A stretch of DNA of 64,000 bases from an uncultured Porphyromonadaceae bacterium (GCA_948467675.1 CAOKFI010000007.1:21557-85556), one strand, 5' to 3'. Positions 44,998 through 54,570 are shown, counted from the first letter of the stretch. Made by a program: numbers and translations. Notes: generated from the sequence alone by a model not told the origin.

Positions 44998-46032
44998 TTA
45001 CAGAACTGTGTTCCAGCCGTGTGTGTCGGGGAGGTCTCCGAGCTGTATTCCCCGCAGAGTGTCGTAGAGTCTTGTGGTGATCGGGCCCGGCTGTCCGTCG
45101 GGAGCTATCACGTACTGGCGTCCGGTGTCGAGGTCGTCGATACGGGCTATCGGCGATGCTACTGCGGCTGTGCCGCATGCGGCAGCTTCGTCGATAGAGT
45201 CGAGTTCCTCGATGGGTATGTGGCGCGCTTCGACTTCTATTCCGAGATCGCGTGCTATCTGCTGTAGGCTCATGTTGGTTATCGAGGGGAGTATCGATTC
45301 CGATGCGGGGGTAATGTACTTTCCTTCCTTGATGGCGAAGAAGTTGGCCGGTCCGCATTCGTCGAGATATTTTTTCTCTTTCGGGTCGAGATACAGCACG
45401 GCGGAGTATCCGAGCGAGTGTGCGCGGTCTCCGGCGTCGAGCGAGGCGGCGTAGTTTCCACCGACTTTCCATCGTCCTGTTCCTTTAGGAGCGACGCGGT
45501 CGAATTCGCGCATGATACAAATATTTGTCGGGCGGAACCCTTCCTTGAAGTATGGTCCTACGGGGCTAACCATGATCATGAACATGTATTCGTCGGCCGG
45601 TTTTACGCCTATACGCGCCGACATTCCGATCTCGAGAGGACGTATGTAGAGCGATGCGCCGCTACCGTAGGGTGGCACGAATCGTTCGTTGAGTTTTACC
45701 ACCCGGATCACCATTTCGCGGAAGAGGTCTTCAGGTATCGGTTCCATCATGATGCCTTTTGCCGATTCGCGTATGCGTTTTGCGTTTTCTTCCAGTCGGA
45801 ATATGCGTATTTTGCCGTCTTTTCCGCGAAATGCTTTCAGTCCTTCGAATATCTCCTGTCCGTAGTGGAGGGCTGTGGCCGCAATATGCATCTCTATTGT
45901 CTCTGAGGTCGATTCCTCGACGGGACCCCACTTGCCGTCGGCAAAACGGCAGCGTACGTTATAGTCGGTGGGCATGTAGCCGAACGCGAGGTTGGCCCAG
46001 TCCAAAGTTTCGGTATTGACAGCTGCTGACAT
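44998..46032 (-). CDS. ilvE: Branched-chain amino-acid aminotransferase IlvE
   Basis: PLP-dependent last step of Ile, Leu and Val synthesis. The 344-aa protein has the fold-type IV features: LHYGQEIFEGLKAFRG, RPLEIGMSARIGV, the PLP lysine Lys189 in GRWKVGGNYAASL, and ANFFAIKEGKYITP followed by SILPSITNMSLQQIARDLG. It begins the minus run that includes the HD gene, pyrH and ribF; I found no clear promoter box in the 223 bases upstream. Confidence 0.95.
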   Translation of the reverse strand: MSAAVNTETLDWANLAFGYMPTDYNVRCRFADGKWGPVEESTSETIEMHIAATALHYGQEIFEGLKAFRGKDGKIRIFRLEENAKRIRESAKGIMMEPIPEDLFREMVIRVVKLNERFVPPYGSGASLYIRPLEIGMSARIGVKPADEYMFMIMVSPVGPYFKEGFRPTNICIMREFDRVAPKGTGRWKVGGNYAASLDAGDRAHSLGYSAVLYLDPKEKKYLDECGPANFFAIKEGKYITPASESILPSITNMSLQQIARDLGIEVEARHIPIEELDSIDEAAACGTAAVASPIARIDDLDTGRQYVIAPDGQPGPITTRLYDTLRGIQLGDLPDTHGWNTVL

Positions 46033-46215
46033 AATCTTGGCTTGTTTAATTGTTATTTAATCGAATATGTATTCACCGGCGAAGTTACTCCCTTTTCGCC
46101 TCACTGCCAAATTTTTCAATACCGATGCGTAAAATTATGCCGGTGTGACTGCGGCGCTCTGTGTAGTTTTGTCGACAATCGGTGATAAATCGGTTGGGCT
46201 GGCAATTAAAAATCG

Positions 46216-46223
46216 TATCTTTG
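46216..46223 (+). promoter_or_regulatory. -7 promoter box (TATCTTTG) for the DUF4954 gene
   Basis: Perfect TATCTTTG with TTGGG 23 bases upstream; leader of about 25 bases. Confidence 0.7.
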
Positions 46224-46255
46224 CGTATTCATACCTATTATTTGTTGTTTAACCT

Positions 46256-48238
46256 ATGTTTAGAGTAATTGCTGCGGCTGAGATCGCCGCATTGGAGTCG
46301 AGACGGTGTACAGCCTCCGACTGGGGGATGATAACGGTCGAGGAGCCGTTTGTAGCGGACAGTTATTATAATGTGTCATTTTCGGGTGCTGTCCGTCTCG
46401 GCAGCGCTCAGGGTGAGTTCACGCTCGATGGCGGTGTAGTGCGCCGTGCCGGGATAACCGATGCCACGCTGCATAATGTCAGTGTGGGTCGCGGTGTGTG
46501 TATCCGCAATATACGCGGTTACATAGCCAACTACGATATAGCCGACGGCGCCTATATCGAGAATGTGGACCGTATGGTCACTCATCCCGGCGCGACATTC
46601 GGTATCGGTACCGAGGTGTCGGTGCTCAACGAGACCGGCGGCCGCGAAGTTCCGGTGTATGAGCGTCTGTCGGCACAGACGGCGTATATAGCGGCTATGT
46701 ACCGGCATCTTCCTGCTCTGACGTCGCGTATATCGGAGATGGTCCGCGCCCATGCCGACGGAGTGCGCTCCGACCGCGGGCGTGTGGGAGTGAATGCCCG
46801 TGTGACGGATTGCGGCACTATGACCGATGTGTGGATCGGCGACTATGCCCGCGTGGAGGGTGCCGCATCGTTGTCGAATGGGTGGCTTGCATCGTCGGAG
46901 GCCGATCCGGTCGAGGTGGGGCGCGGCGTGATGGCGTCGGAGTTTGTCATGGCCTCGGGCTCGAAGGTAAGCGAGGGTGTTGTCCTGAGGCATGTGTTCG
47001 TGGGGCAGGGCACTCATCTGAGCCATCTGTTTTCGGCTCACGATTCGCTCTTTTTCGCCAACTGCGCCTGCGAGAACGGTGAGGCTTGCGCTATATTCGC
47101 AGGACCGTATACGGTGACAATGCATAAGTCGAGTCTGCTCATCGCCGGTATGTTCTCGTTTCTCAATGCCGGTTCCGGTTCGAACCAGAGCAACCACATG
47201 TATAAACTGGGGCCTATACACCAGGGTGTTGTCGAGCGTGGTTCGAAGACGACGTCGGATTCGTATGTTCTGTGGCCTGCACGCATCGGTGCTTTCTCGC
47301 TTGTGATGGGACGTCATGTATCTCATTCCGATACGTCGAAACTTCCGTTTTCTTATCTGATAGAGCGCAAGGGTAAGACTTATCTTGTGCCAGGTGTCAA
47401 TCTGAAGAGCGTGGGTACTATCCGCGATGCGCGTAAATGGCCACACCGTGACTGCCGGCGCGATCCCGATCTGCTGGATCAGGTGAATTTCAATCTGTTG
47501 AGTCCGTATACGATATCGCGCATGATGGCCGGTATAGAGGTGCTCGATGCGGTTGAGGCTGTGTCGGGACCTACAGCCGAGCGCTATACATGGCAGGGCA
47601 TGACCATCGAGGCCCGGGCTTTGAGAAAAGGGAGGGGCTACTATTCGATGGCAATAGACAAGTTTATGGGCAATTCGGTGATAAAGCGCCTGGAGGGCGC
47701 GGCGTTCGAATCGGTCGACGACATGCGGCGCCGTCTCCGGCCTACGGCGCCTTCAGGAGCGGGGGAGTGGGTCGACATAGGCGGTATGCTCGCTCCCAAG
47801 AGCGAGATCTCGGCCCTGATACGCGATCTGATAGAGCACCGTATCGATACGCTCGATGAGCTCGAGTCCAGGTTCCGCTCGATACATGCCGGTTATTACG
47901 ATATGGAGTGGACATGGGTAGTGGAGAATTTCCGGCGTTGGTGGGGCAAGGATACAGATGCCCTGACTCCTGACGATGTGGCTGCTATCGTGGAGCGCTG
48001 GCGCGAAAGCGTGGTGGCTCTCGACCGTCTGCTCTACGATGATGCCCGCAAGGAGTTTTCGTTGGTGAGCCGTACCGGTTTCGGTGTGGACGGAGCCGAG
48101 GCACGTCAGCAGAGCGACTTCGAGGCGGTGCGTGGTCAGTTCGATGCGGATCCGTTCGTGTGCATGGTTCTGGACCATATCGATGCGAAGACGCGTCTGG
48201 GTCAGGAGCTCCTCGACCGTCTTGCCCCGATCCGTTGA
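46256..48238 (+). CDS. DUF4954-family protein (left-handed beta-helix)
   Basis: Protein of 660 aa that matches the Bacteroidales DUF4954 family; its reaction is unknown. Residues about 40-350 contain hexapeptide-like repeats (VRRAGITDATLHNVSVGRGVCIRNIRG, TDVWIGDYARVEGAASLSN, VLRHVFVGQGTHLS) expected of a left-handed beta-helix such as sugar-nucleotide acyl- or nucleotidyl-transferases. A conserved block follows (AGMFSFLNAGSGSNQSNHMYKLG), then a helical C-terminus of about 200 residues. It has no signal peptide, so it is cytoplasmic. Confidence 0.85.
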   Translation: MFRVIAAAEIAALESRRCTASDWGMITVEEPFVADSYYNVSFSGAVRLGSAQGEFTLDGGVVRRAGITDATLHNVSVGRGVCIRNIRGYIANYDIADGAYIENVDRMVTHPGATFGIGTEVSVLNETGGREVPVYERLSAQTAYIAAMYRHLPALTSRISEMVRAHADGVRSDRGRVGVNARVTDCGTMTDVWIGDYARVEGAASLSNGWLASSEADPVEVGRGVMASEFVMASGSKVSEGVVLRHVFVGQGTHLSHLFSAHDSLFFANCACENGEACAIFAGPYTVTMHKSSLLIAGMFSFLNAGSGSNQSNHMYKLGPIHQGVVERGSKTTSDSYVLWPARIGAFSLVMGRHVSHSDTSKLPFSYLIERKGKTYLVPGVNLKSVGTIRDARKWPHRDCRRDPDLLDQVNFNLLSPYTISRMMAGIEVLDAVEAVSGPTAERYTWQGMTIEARALRKGRGYYSMAIDKFMGNSVIKRLEGAAFESVDDMRRRLRPTAPSGAGEWVDIGGMLAPKSEISALIRDLIEHRIDTLDELESRFRSIHAGYYDMEWTWVVENFRRWWGKDTDALTPDDVAAIVERWRESVVALDRLLYDDARKEFSLVSRTGFGVDGAEARQQSDFEAVRGQFDADPFVCMVLDHIDAKTRLGQELLDRLAPIR

Positions 48239-48271
48239 GAGGAGGCGGAAATTTGCGGTTTTTAGACTTTA

Positions 48272-48310
48272 AAATTTGCGGGCATCCGTGCGGGTGTCTG
48301 CAAATTTTGT
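48272..48310 (+). terminator. Terminator hairpin after the DUF4954 gene
   Basis: An 18-bp stem with three G-T pairs (48272-48289 with 48292-48309) and a very tight turn, followed by GTAATG. The arm ends in TTTT. Confidence 0.65.
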
Positions 48311-48438
48311 AATGTCAGAGGGCGTAAATCTATGCAAGATTCTGTATGCCAGATGTTTTGCTGCTGATTTGGGTGTGCGTCGCACCGGGTCAGAAAATTT
48401 TGTCGTGATTCGATTGTCGTGAATCTGTGCGATTTTCG

Positions 48439-48446
48439 TAAATTTG
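48439..48446 (+). promoter_or_regulatory. -7 promoter box (TAAATTTG) abutting the SpmAB start codon
   Basis: TAAATTTG ends 7 bases before the ATG at 48454, so the mRNA would have almost no leader. Confidence 0.55.
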
Positions 48447-48453
48447 GCTCCAG

Positions 48454-49686
48454 ATGGTACTCAATTATATCTGGATAGCCTTTTTTCTCATAGCCTTTGT
48501 TGTGGCTGTGGGACGCACTCTGTTTGCCGGAGATCTCGGGGTGTGGTCCGACATCATGTCGGCATCGTTTACGTCGGCGGCGGGAGCGTTTGAGATTTCG
48601 CTCGGCCTTACGGGGGTGCTTTCGCTCTGGCTCGGCCTTATGAAGATAGGTGAGCGTGCCGGGGTTATAGCGGTGTTCGGTCGGCTGGTGAGTCCGCTTT
48701 TCTGCCGTCTGTTTCCGGGAGTGCCCAAGGGGCATCCGGCCATGGGCTCCATATTCATGAATGTGTCGGCCAATATGCTCGGTCTGGACAATGCGGCCAC
48801 TCCGCTCGGTCTTAAAGCCATGCAGGAGCTTCAGGATCTGAACAGGCAGAAGGACACGGCTACCGATGCCATGATCATGTTTCTTGTACTCAATGCCTCG
48901 GGGCTGTGCTTTATACCTATAAGCATCATGATGTATCGCGCGCAGGCCGGTGCCGCCAATCCTACGGATGTGTTTCTGCCGATACTTCTGGCTACGTTCA
49001 TATCCACGCTGGTGGGTATCGTGGCGCTGTGCATAAAGCAGCGCATACGCTTGCTGGATCCGGTGCTGCTTTGCTGGCTCGGAGGGATGATGGCTGTGAT
49101 AGGCGGCATAGTGTGGTTTTTCTCATCATTGCCTGCGGAGGCAGTGCAGGTCTATTCCGGCTTTGTTGCCAATGCGCTGCTGCTTACGGTGATAGTCGGC
49201 TTTATTGTGGCCGGGCTGCGTAAGCGCATCAATATGTACGAGACATTTATCGAGGGTGCCAAGGAGGGCTTTCATACCGCTGTCATGATCATACCGTATC
49301 TTGTGGCTATACTGGTGGCCATAGGCATGTTCCGTGCATCGGGTGCCATGGATGTGATCACCTCGGGTCTGGAACAGGCTGTGAGTGCCATAGGTATCGA
49401 TGCACAGTGGGTGGCGGCGTTGCCTACGGCTATCATGAAGCCTCTGAGCGGCAGCGGCAGCCGCGGCATGATGGTGGATCTGATGAATACTTATGGTGCC
49501 GATGCTTTCGTGAGCCGCGTCAGCGCCGCGATTCAGGGCAGTACTGACACGATGTTCTACGTTCTTGCTGTGTATTTCGGATCGGTAGGGGTGCGTCGCA
49601 CACGTTATGCCGTGGGATACGCTCTTTTTGCCGACATCACCGGCTCCGTAGCCGGTATCCTCGCCGCTTATCTGTTCTTTGCCTGA
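48454..49686 (+). CDS. Fused SpmA-SpmB nucleoside-recognition-domain membrane protein
   Basis: Inner-membrane protein of 410 aa joining the two spore-maturation-type domains that are separate in Firmicutes. Each half has the Gate/nucleoside-recognition pattern: FTSAAGAFEISLGLTGVLSLWLG, PLFCRLFPGVPKGHPAMGSI and NMLGLDNAATPLGLKAM in the first, and EGAKEGFHTAVMIIPYLVAILVAIG and PTAIMKPLSGSGSRGMM in the second. The organism is not a spore former, so the fusion must have another role, perhaps transport; this is unproven. It is transcribed alone. Confidence 0.9.
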   Translation: MVLNYIWIAFFLIAFVVAVGRTLFAGDLGVWSDIMSASFTSAAGAFEISLGLTGVLSLWLGLMKIGERAGVIAVFGRLVSPLFCRLFPGVPKGHPAMGSIFMNVSANMLGLDNAATPLGLKAMQELQDLNRQKDTATDAMIMFLVLNASGLCFIPISIMMYRAQAGAANPTDVFLPILLATFISTLVGIVALCIKQRIRLLDPVLLCWLGGMMAVIGGIVWFFSSLPAEAVQVYSGFVANALLLTVIVGFIVAGLRKRINMYETFIEGAKEGFHTAVMIIPYLVAILVAIGMFRASGAMDVITSGLEQAVSAIGIDAQWVAALPTAIMKPLSGSGSRGMMVDLMNTYGADAFVSRVSAAIQGSTDTMFYVLAVYFGSVGVRRTRYAVGYALFADITGSVAGILAAYLFFA

Positions 49687-49779
49687 GCGGGTCTGTCGAT
49701 TCAGTAGAGATGGCTGTACGGGAGATGTGGCGCTGATGCAAAAATCAGTTGCGGTAGGGTAGGGGAGGAGTTTTTTTCT

Positions 49780-49787
49780 TAACTTTG
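49780..49787 (+). promoter_or_regulatory. -7 promoter box (TAACTTTG) abutting the ybeY start codon
   Basis: TAACTTTG ends only 4 bases before the ATG at 49792; transcription would begin at or very near the start codon. Confidence 0.6.
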
Positions 49788-49791
49788 CCGT

Positions 49792-50229
49792 ATGATGAAT
49801 TCGATCGAATTTACTACTGACGGGGTGCAGATGCCTGCTGCGCTCGATCCGGATGCAACGCGCCTGTGGCTTGGCCGTGTGGCTGAGGCTCATGGTCGCC
49901 GTATCGGTGAGCTGACCTATATATTCTGCTCTGACGACCGGATAATAGAGGTGAACCGTCAGTTTCTGCAACACGACTACTATACCGACATAATCACGTT
50001 CGATTACTGCCGTGGGCGTGTGCTGTCGGGCGATATGTTCATATCGTTGGACACGGTGCGTTCCAATGCCGATATGCTCGGTGTGGATCCCGACAGGGAG
50101 TTGCACCGGGTGGTCGTACACGGGTTGCTCCATCTGTGCGGAATCAACGACAAAGGTCCTGGCGAGCGCGAGATCATGGAGCGCGAGGAGGATGCCGCAT
50201 TGGCTGTACTTTGTGAAATAAAACACTGA
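49792..50229 (+). CDS. ybeY: rRNA maturation RNase YbeY
   Basis: Metal-dependent endoribonuclease for 16S rRNA 3' processing. The 145-aa protein has the zinc motif HGLLHLCGINDK; many YbeY proteins have DH after the Gly, whereas here the third position is ND, as is common in Bacteroidetes. Other landmarks are FLQHDYYTDIITFDY and GDMFISLDTVRSNA. A second ATG at 49795 is equally possible as the start. mnmG follows after 22 bases. Confidence 0.92.
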   Translation: MMNSIEFTTDGVQMPAALDPDATRLWLGRVAEAHGRRIGELTYIFCSDDRIIEVNRQFLQHDYYTDIITFDYCRGRVLSGDMFISLDTVRSNADMLGVDPDRELHRVVVHGLLHLCGINDKGPGEREIMEREEDAALAVLCEIKH

Positions 50230-50251
50230 ATATCAATATATTGACATTGCA

Positions 50252-52144
50252 ATGATCTACGATTACGACGTGATTGTGGTGGGTGCCGGTCATGCCGGAT
50301 GTGAAGCAGCGTCGGCTGCAGCCCGACTGGGTTCGCGCACTCTGCTCATAACCATGGATATGAACAAGATCGCCCAGATGAGCTGTAATCCGGCGATAGG
50401 CGGTATAGCCAAGGGGCAGATCGTGCGTGAGATCGACGCTCTCGGCGGCGGTACCGGTATAGTGACAGATCTGAGTTCCATACAGTTCCGGATGCTGAAC
50501 CGTTCGAAGGGTCCTGCCATGTGGAGTCCTCGAGCGCAGTGTGACCGTATGGTATTCTCGGCTACCTGGCGTCAGCGGCTTGAAAATACTGATAATCTTT
50601 ATATCTGGCAGGATTCCGCTACCGAGCTTGTGGTGGATCACGGTGCCGGCAGACCGCGTGTGACGGGTGTGAAAACGCGTCTGGGCGTTACGTTCAAGGC
50701 GCGTTCGGTGGTTATTACCGCGGGCACATTTCTTCACGGGCTGATGCATGTGGGACGTGTGATGGTGCCCGGAGGCCGGGTGGCTGAGCCTGAGTCGACG
50801 GGGCTTACCGAGCAGATGAGGCAGCTTGGGTTCACTGTAGGGCGTATGAAGACGGGCACTCCGGTGCGTATCGACGGCCGTTCAGTAGACTGGAGCCTGT
50901 GTACCGTGCAGTATGGCGATGACGGGGATTTCCATCATTTCTCCTATTTGCCCTCAGTGCAGCGCAGGCTGGTGCAGAGACCGTGTTTCAATATATGGAC
51001 GAATACGGAGACTCACGACATACTCCGTTTGGGACTTCCGTACAGTCCGCTCTACAACGGGCAGATCCAGAGCATAGGACCGCGTTACTGTCCGAGCATA
51101 GAGACCAAGATCGTGACGTTTGCCGACAAGACGGAACATCAGCTCTTTCTTGAACCTGAGGGGGAGACTACGCAGGAGTATTATCTCAACGGATTTTCCT
51201 CGTCATTGCCGCTCGATGTGCAGGTGCGCGCTCTACAGACTATACCGGCGTTGCGCAACGTGCAGATATATCGTCCGGGTTATGCCATAGAATACGATTA
51301 TTTCGATCCTACGCAGTTGCGCGCCACGCTTGAGACGCAGATTGTCGACGGTCTTTTCCTTGCAGGGCAGGTCAACGGAACCACCGGATATGAGGAGGCC
51401 GCAGGTCAGGGGCTCGTGGCCGGTATCAACGCCGATGCGCGCGCTCATGGCAAAGATGATTTTACTCTCGGACGTGACGAGGCTTATATAGGAGTGCTGA
51501 TCGATGATCTGATCACTAAAGGTGTCGACGAGCCTTACCGAATGTTTACCTCGCGTGCGGAATACCGCATACTGCTCCGTCAGGATGATGCCGATCTTCG
51601 TCTGACCCCGCGTGCGGCCTCTATCGGTCTTGCCAGCGCAGAGCGGGCATCGCTTGCCGAAGAAAAACGTGAGGCCATAGTGTCGCTGATAGATTATGCC
51701 CGTAGCCGTACGGTTCGACCCGACGAGGTGGCTGCGCTCCTTGAATCGGCAGGATCTTCGGCGCTGAAGCAAGGAGTGCGTCTGGCTGATCTGATACTCC
51801 GTCCGCAGCTGACTGTGGCTATGCTTGCGGATACGCTGCCCGATCTGGCTGAAAGGATAGGGGAGCTTCCTGCCGACCGCCGCGAGGAGATTGTGGAGGG
51901 AGCGGAGATCATGATGAAATATGAAGGTTATATAGAGCGTGAGCGTCAGGTGGCGGAGAGGCTTGGCCGTCTCGACCACGTGACTCTTGCCGGCAAGCTG
52001 GACTATATGTCGATACAGGCACTGTCGACCGAAGCCCGTCAGAAACTACATGCCCAGCAGCCCTCCACCGTAGGCCAGGCATCGCGCATACCTGGAATTT
52101 CGCCAAGCGATATAAATATATTACTTTTGCTGCTGGGTAGATAA
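50252..52144 (+). CDS. mnmG: tRNA uridine-5-carboxymethylaminomethyl modification enzyme MnmG (GidA)
   Basis: FAD enzyme that with MnmE modifies wobble uridine 34. The 630-aa protein has the dinucleotide-binding VIVVGAGHAGCEAASAAARLG at the N-terminus, NPAIGGIAKGQIVREIDALGG, MLNRSKGPAMWSPRAQ, and FLAGQVNGTTGYEEAAGQG. The C-terminal helical domain (YEGYIERERQ ... GQASRIPGISPSDINILL) binds tRNA and MnmE. A parS site follows 11 bases after the stop. Confidence 0.97.
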   Translation: MIYDYDVIVVGAGHAGCEAASAAARLGSRTLLITMDMNKIAQMSCNPAIGGIAKGQIVREIDALGGGTGIVTDLSSIQFRMLNRSKGPAMWSPRAQCDRMVFSATWRQRLENTDNLYIWQDSATELVVDHGAGRPRVTGVKTRLGVTFKARSVVITAGTFLHGLMHVGRVMVPGGRVAEPESTGLTEQMRQLGFTVGRMKTGTPVRIDGRSVDWSLCTVQYGDDGDFHHFSYLPSVQRRLVQRPCFNIWTNTETHDILRLGLPYSPLYNGQIQSIGPRYCPSIETKIVTFADKTEHQLFLEPEGETTQEYYLNGFSSSLPLDVQVRALQTIPALRNVQIYRPGYAIEYDYFDPTQLRATLETQIVDGLFLAGQVNGTTGYEEAAGQGLVAGINADARAHGKDDFTLGRDEAYIGVLIDDLITKGVDEPYRMFTSRAEYRILLRQDDADLRLTPRAASIGLASAERASLAEEKREAIVSLIDYARSRTVRPDEVAALLESAGSSALKQGVRLADLILRPQLTVAMLADTLPDLAERIGELPADRREEIVEGAEIMMKYEGYIERERQVAERLGRLDHVTLAGKLDYMSIQALSTEARQKLHAQQPSTVGQASRIPGISPSDINILLLLLGR

Positions 52145-52154
52145 CGGCCTGCGT

Positions 52155-52170
52155 TGTTTCACGTGAAACA
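52155..52170. other. parS: parS centromere-like site
   Basis: TGTTTCACGTGAAACA is a perfect 16-base palindrome that fits the chromosomal ParB/Spo0J consensus TGTTNCACGTGAAACA. It lies between mnmG and apt. I saw no second full copy in the window, and parA and parB are not present. Confidence 0.9.
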
Positions 52171-52209
52171 ATTTCAAACGATTGTACAACAGAAAATTAA
52201 CCATAAATT

Positions 52210-52740
52210 ATGTCCGAACCAATGGAATACATCAAGAAGCGCATACGCGACGTAGTGGATTTCCCACAGAAGGGGGTTATATTCCGAGACCTCACAACCG
52301 CATTCAAGGATCCGCGAGCCCTGCATATCATAGGCTGGGATCTGTCGCAGCTTTACCGTGACAAAGGGGTGACTAAAGTAGTGGGTATAGAGAGCCGCGG
52401 TTTTATAGGGGCGTCTATTCTCGCATTTGAGCTCGGCGCGGGTTTCGTGCCTGTTCGCAAACCGGGCAAACTCCCTGCCGACACGATCAAGGCGACATAT
52501 CACAAGGAGTATGGCGATGACACAGTAGAGATACACCGCGATGCGATATCGGAAGACGATATCGTGGTGCTGCACGACGATGTGCTTGCCACCGGCGGCA
52601 CCATGGCCGCAGCCTACGAACTCGTGAAGTCGATGAATCCGCGCAAGATCTACATCAATTTCATTATCGAGCTCGAGGGTCTCGGCGGGCGTGCGCTTCT
52701 CCCCGAAGGGGTGGAGGTGACTTCGCTTATCAAATACTGA
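52210..52740 (+). CDS. apt: Adenine phosphoribosyltransferase
   Basis: Salvages adenine to AMP using PRPP. The 176-aa protein starts MSEPMEYIKKRIRDVVDFPQKGVIFRDL, with the flexible-loop region VPVRKPGKLPADT and the PRPP motif VVLHDDVLATGGTMAAA. The downstream uvrC begins 6 bases after the stop, so the two are probably co-transcribed. Confidence 0.96.
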   Translation: MSEPMEYIKKRIRDVVDFPQKGVIFRDLTTAFKDPRALHIIGWDLSQLYRDKGVTKVVGIESRGFIGASILAFELGAGFVPVRKPGKLPADTIKATYHKEYGDDTVEIHRDAISEDDIVVLHDDVLATGGTMAAAYELVKSMNPRKIYINFIIELEGLGGRALLPEGVEVTSLIKY

Positions 52741-52746
52741 TAGGGC

Positions 52747-54570
52747 GTGGCTCTGGCCGACAAACCGCAGCCGCTGCGCGACAAGATCTCACTGTTGCCG
52801 GTAACCCCGGGCGTCTATACTTACTATGACGCTTCGGGGACCGTGATCTATGTGGGTAAGGCCAAGAATCTGCGCCGTCGAGTGATGTCGTATTTCAACC
52901 GGCATCATGATTCGGTGCGGACCAATCTGCTTGTGCGCGCCATTGCCGATATGAGCTATATCGTGGTGCCTACGGAGCAGGATGCTCTCAATCTCGAGAA
53001 TTCGATGATCAAGGAGTACAAGCCACGCTACAATGTGTTGCTGAAAGATGACAAGTCATATCCGTGGATCGTGGTCACCAACGAGCATTTTCCGCGTGTG
53101 TTCATGACGCGGCAGAGGCTTAACGACGGCTCCCGCTATTTCGGCCCTTATACGGATGCCGGGTCTGCCCGGACGCTGCTTGAACTGATACGCGAGCTGT
53201 ATCCGATACGCACATGCCGCCATGCCATCACTCCCGACTGGATAGCTCGCGGCAAAGGACGCCTGTGTCTGGAGTATCACATGAAGAAATGTGGCGGATG
53301 CTGCACCGGTCTTGTCGACGGCGATGAATACTGTGCATGGATCGACCGCATCAAGATGATATTGCGCGGCGAGACCCAGGAGGTGATAGCCTACCTGCGT
53401 GACGGTATGGAGAAACTGGCGTCGGAACTGCGGTTTGAGGAGGCTCAGCAGCTCAAGGAGAAATACGATATGATCCGGCGCTATCAGGCCAAGTCGGCCA
53501 TAGTGAGCACATCGATTGCCGATATCGATGTGTTTGCTGTCGATGCTCCTGACGGAGATGCGGAGGTGTTTGTCAACTATATGCATGTGCGCCGCGGAGC
53601 AGTGGTGCGTTCGGTCACGTTGCGCTACCGCCGTCAGCTCGACGAGAGTCCGGCTCTGATGCTGAGCTATGCCATGGATGAGATCGCGGCGCGGTTCAAT
53701 ACTGTCTACGAGGAAGTGATCGTGCCGCTTCTACCCGATGTGGAAATGCCTAAGGTCACTTTTACCATACCTCAGCGGGGCGATAAAGCCAAGCTGCTCG
53801 ACATATCGGCGCGTAATGCCGCTCAGGCGCGTACCGATGCTGTGCGGCAGGCCGAGAAACTTGATCCGGAGCAGCGTGCCATGCGTGTGCTCACACGTAT
53901 GAAGGCCGATTTCCGGTTGCCTGAACTGCCACGTCATATAGAATGCTTTGATAACTCTAATATACAGGGTATCAATCCTGTAGCGTCGTGCGTGGTGTTC
54001 CGCAACGCCAAGCCGGCCAAGAAGGACTACCGTCATTTCAATATCCAGACCGTGGAGGGACCCGACGATTTCGCTTCAATGCGCGAGGTGCTTACGCGCC
54101 GCTACTCGCGTATGCTCGTAGAGGCTCCCGATGATCTGCCGCAACTGATAATAGTCGACGGTGGCAAAGGGCAGCTTAGCGCTGCTGTGGAGGTTATGGA
54201 CTCACTGGGACTTCGTGGCACAGTATCGGTGGTGGGTATCGCCAAGCGGCTGGAGGAGATCTATTTTCCGGGAGATTCGGTGCCGTTGTATATCGACAAG
54301 AACTCCGAATCGCTGCGCGTGGTACAGCAGCTGCGTGACGAGGCTCACCGTTTCGGCATAACGCATCACCGCGACAGGCGGTCGAAAGGTCAGACCGTAT
54401 CGGCGCTCGACAATATTCCCGGCGTAGGACCCAAGACCCGCGAACAGCTTATCCGCACATTCCGTAGCGTAAAGCGCATGCGCGAGCTGAGCATCGAAGA
54501 ACTTGCCGCGGCAGTGGGGCCGGCCAAGGCCGCCGCCATACATGCCGCCCTCCATTCGTCTGATCAATGA
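52747..54570 (+). CDS. uvrC: Excinuclease ABC subunit C
   Basis: Makes both incisions in nucleotide excision repair. The start is GTG 52747; no ATG is suitably placed. The 607-aa protein has the GIY-YIG domain (PGVYTYYDASGTVIYVGKAKNLRRRV), a UvrB-binding segment (RFEEAQQLKEKYDMI), the RNase H-like half (IECFDNSNIQGINPVASCVVF, LIIVDGGKGQLSAA) and a helix-hairpin-helix end (NIPGVGPKTREQLIRTF). Confidence 0.96.
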   Translation: MALADKPQPLRDKISLLPVTPGVYTYYDASGTVIYVGKAKNLRRRVMSYFNRHHDSVRTNLLVRAIADMSYIVVPTEQDALNLENSMIKEYKPRYNVLLKDDKSYPWIVVTNEHFPRVFMTRQRLNDGSRYFGPYTDAGSARTLLELIRELYPIRTCRHAITPDWIARGKGRLCLEYHMKKCGGCCTGLVDGDEYCAWIDRIKMILRGETQEVIAYLRDGMEKLASELRFEEAQQLKEKYDMIRRYQAKSAIVSTSIADIDVFAVDAPDGDAEVFVNYMHVRRGAVVRSVTLRYRRQLDESPALMLSYAMDEIAARFNTVYEEVIVPLLPDVEMPKVTFTIPQRGDKAKLLDISARNAAQARTDAVRQAEKLDPEQRAMRVLTRMKADFRLPELPRHIECFDNSNIQGINPVASCVVFRNAKPAKKDYRHFNIQTVEGPDDFASMREVLTRRYSRMLVEAPDDLPQLIIVDGGKGQLSAAVEVMDSLGLRGTVSVVGIAKRLEEIYFPGDSVPLYIDKNSESLRVVQQLRDEAHRFGITHHRDRRSKGQTVSALDNIPGVGPKTREQLIRTFRSVKRMRELSIEELAAAVGPAKAAAIHAALHSSDQ

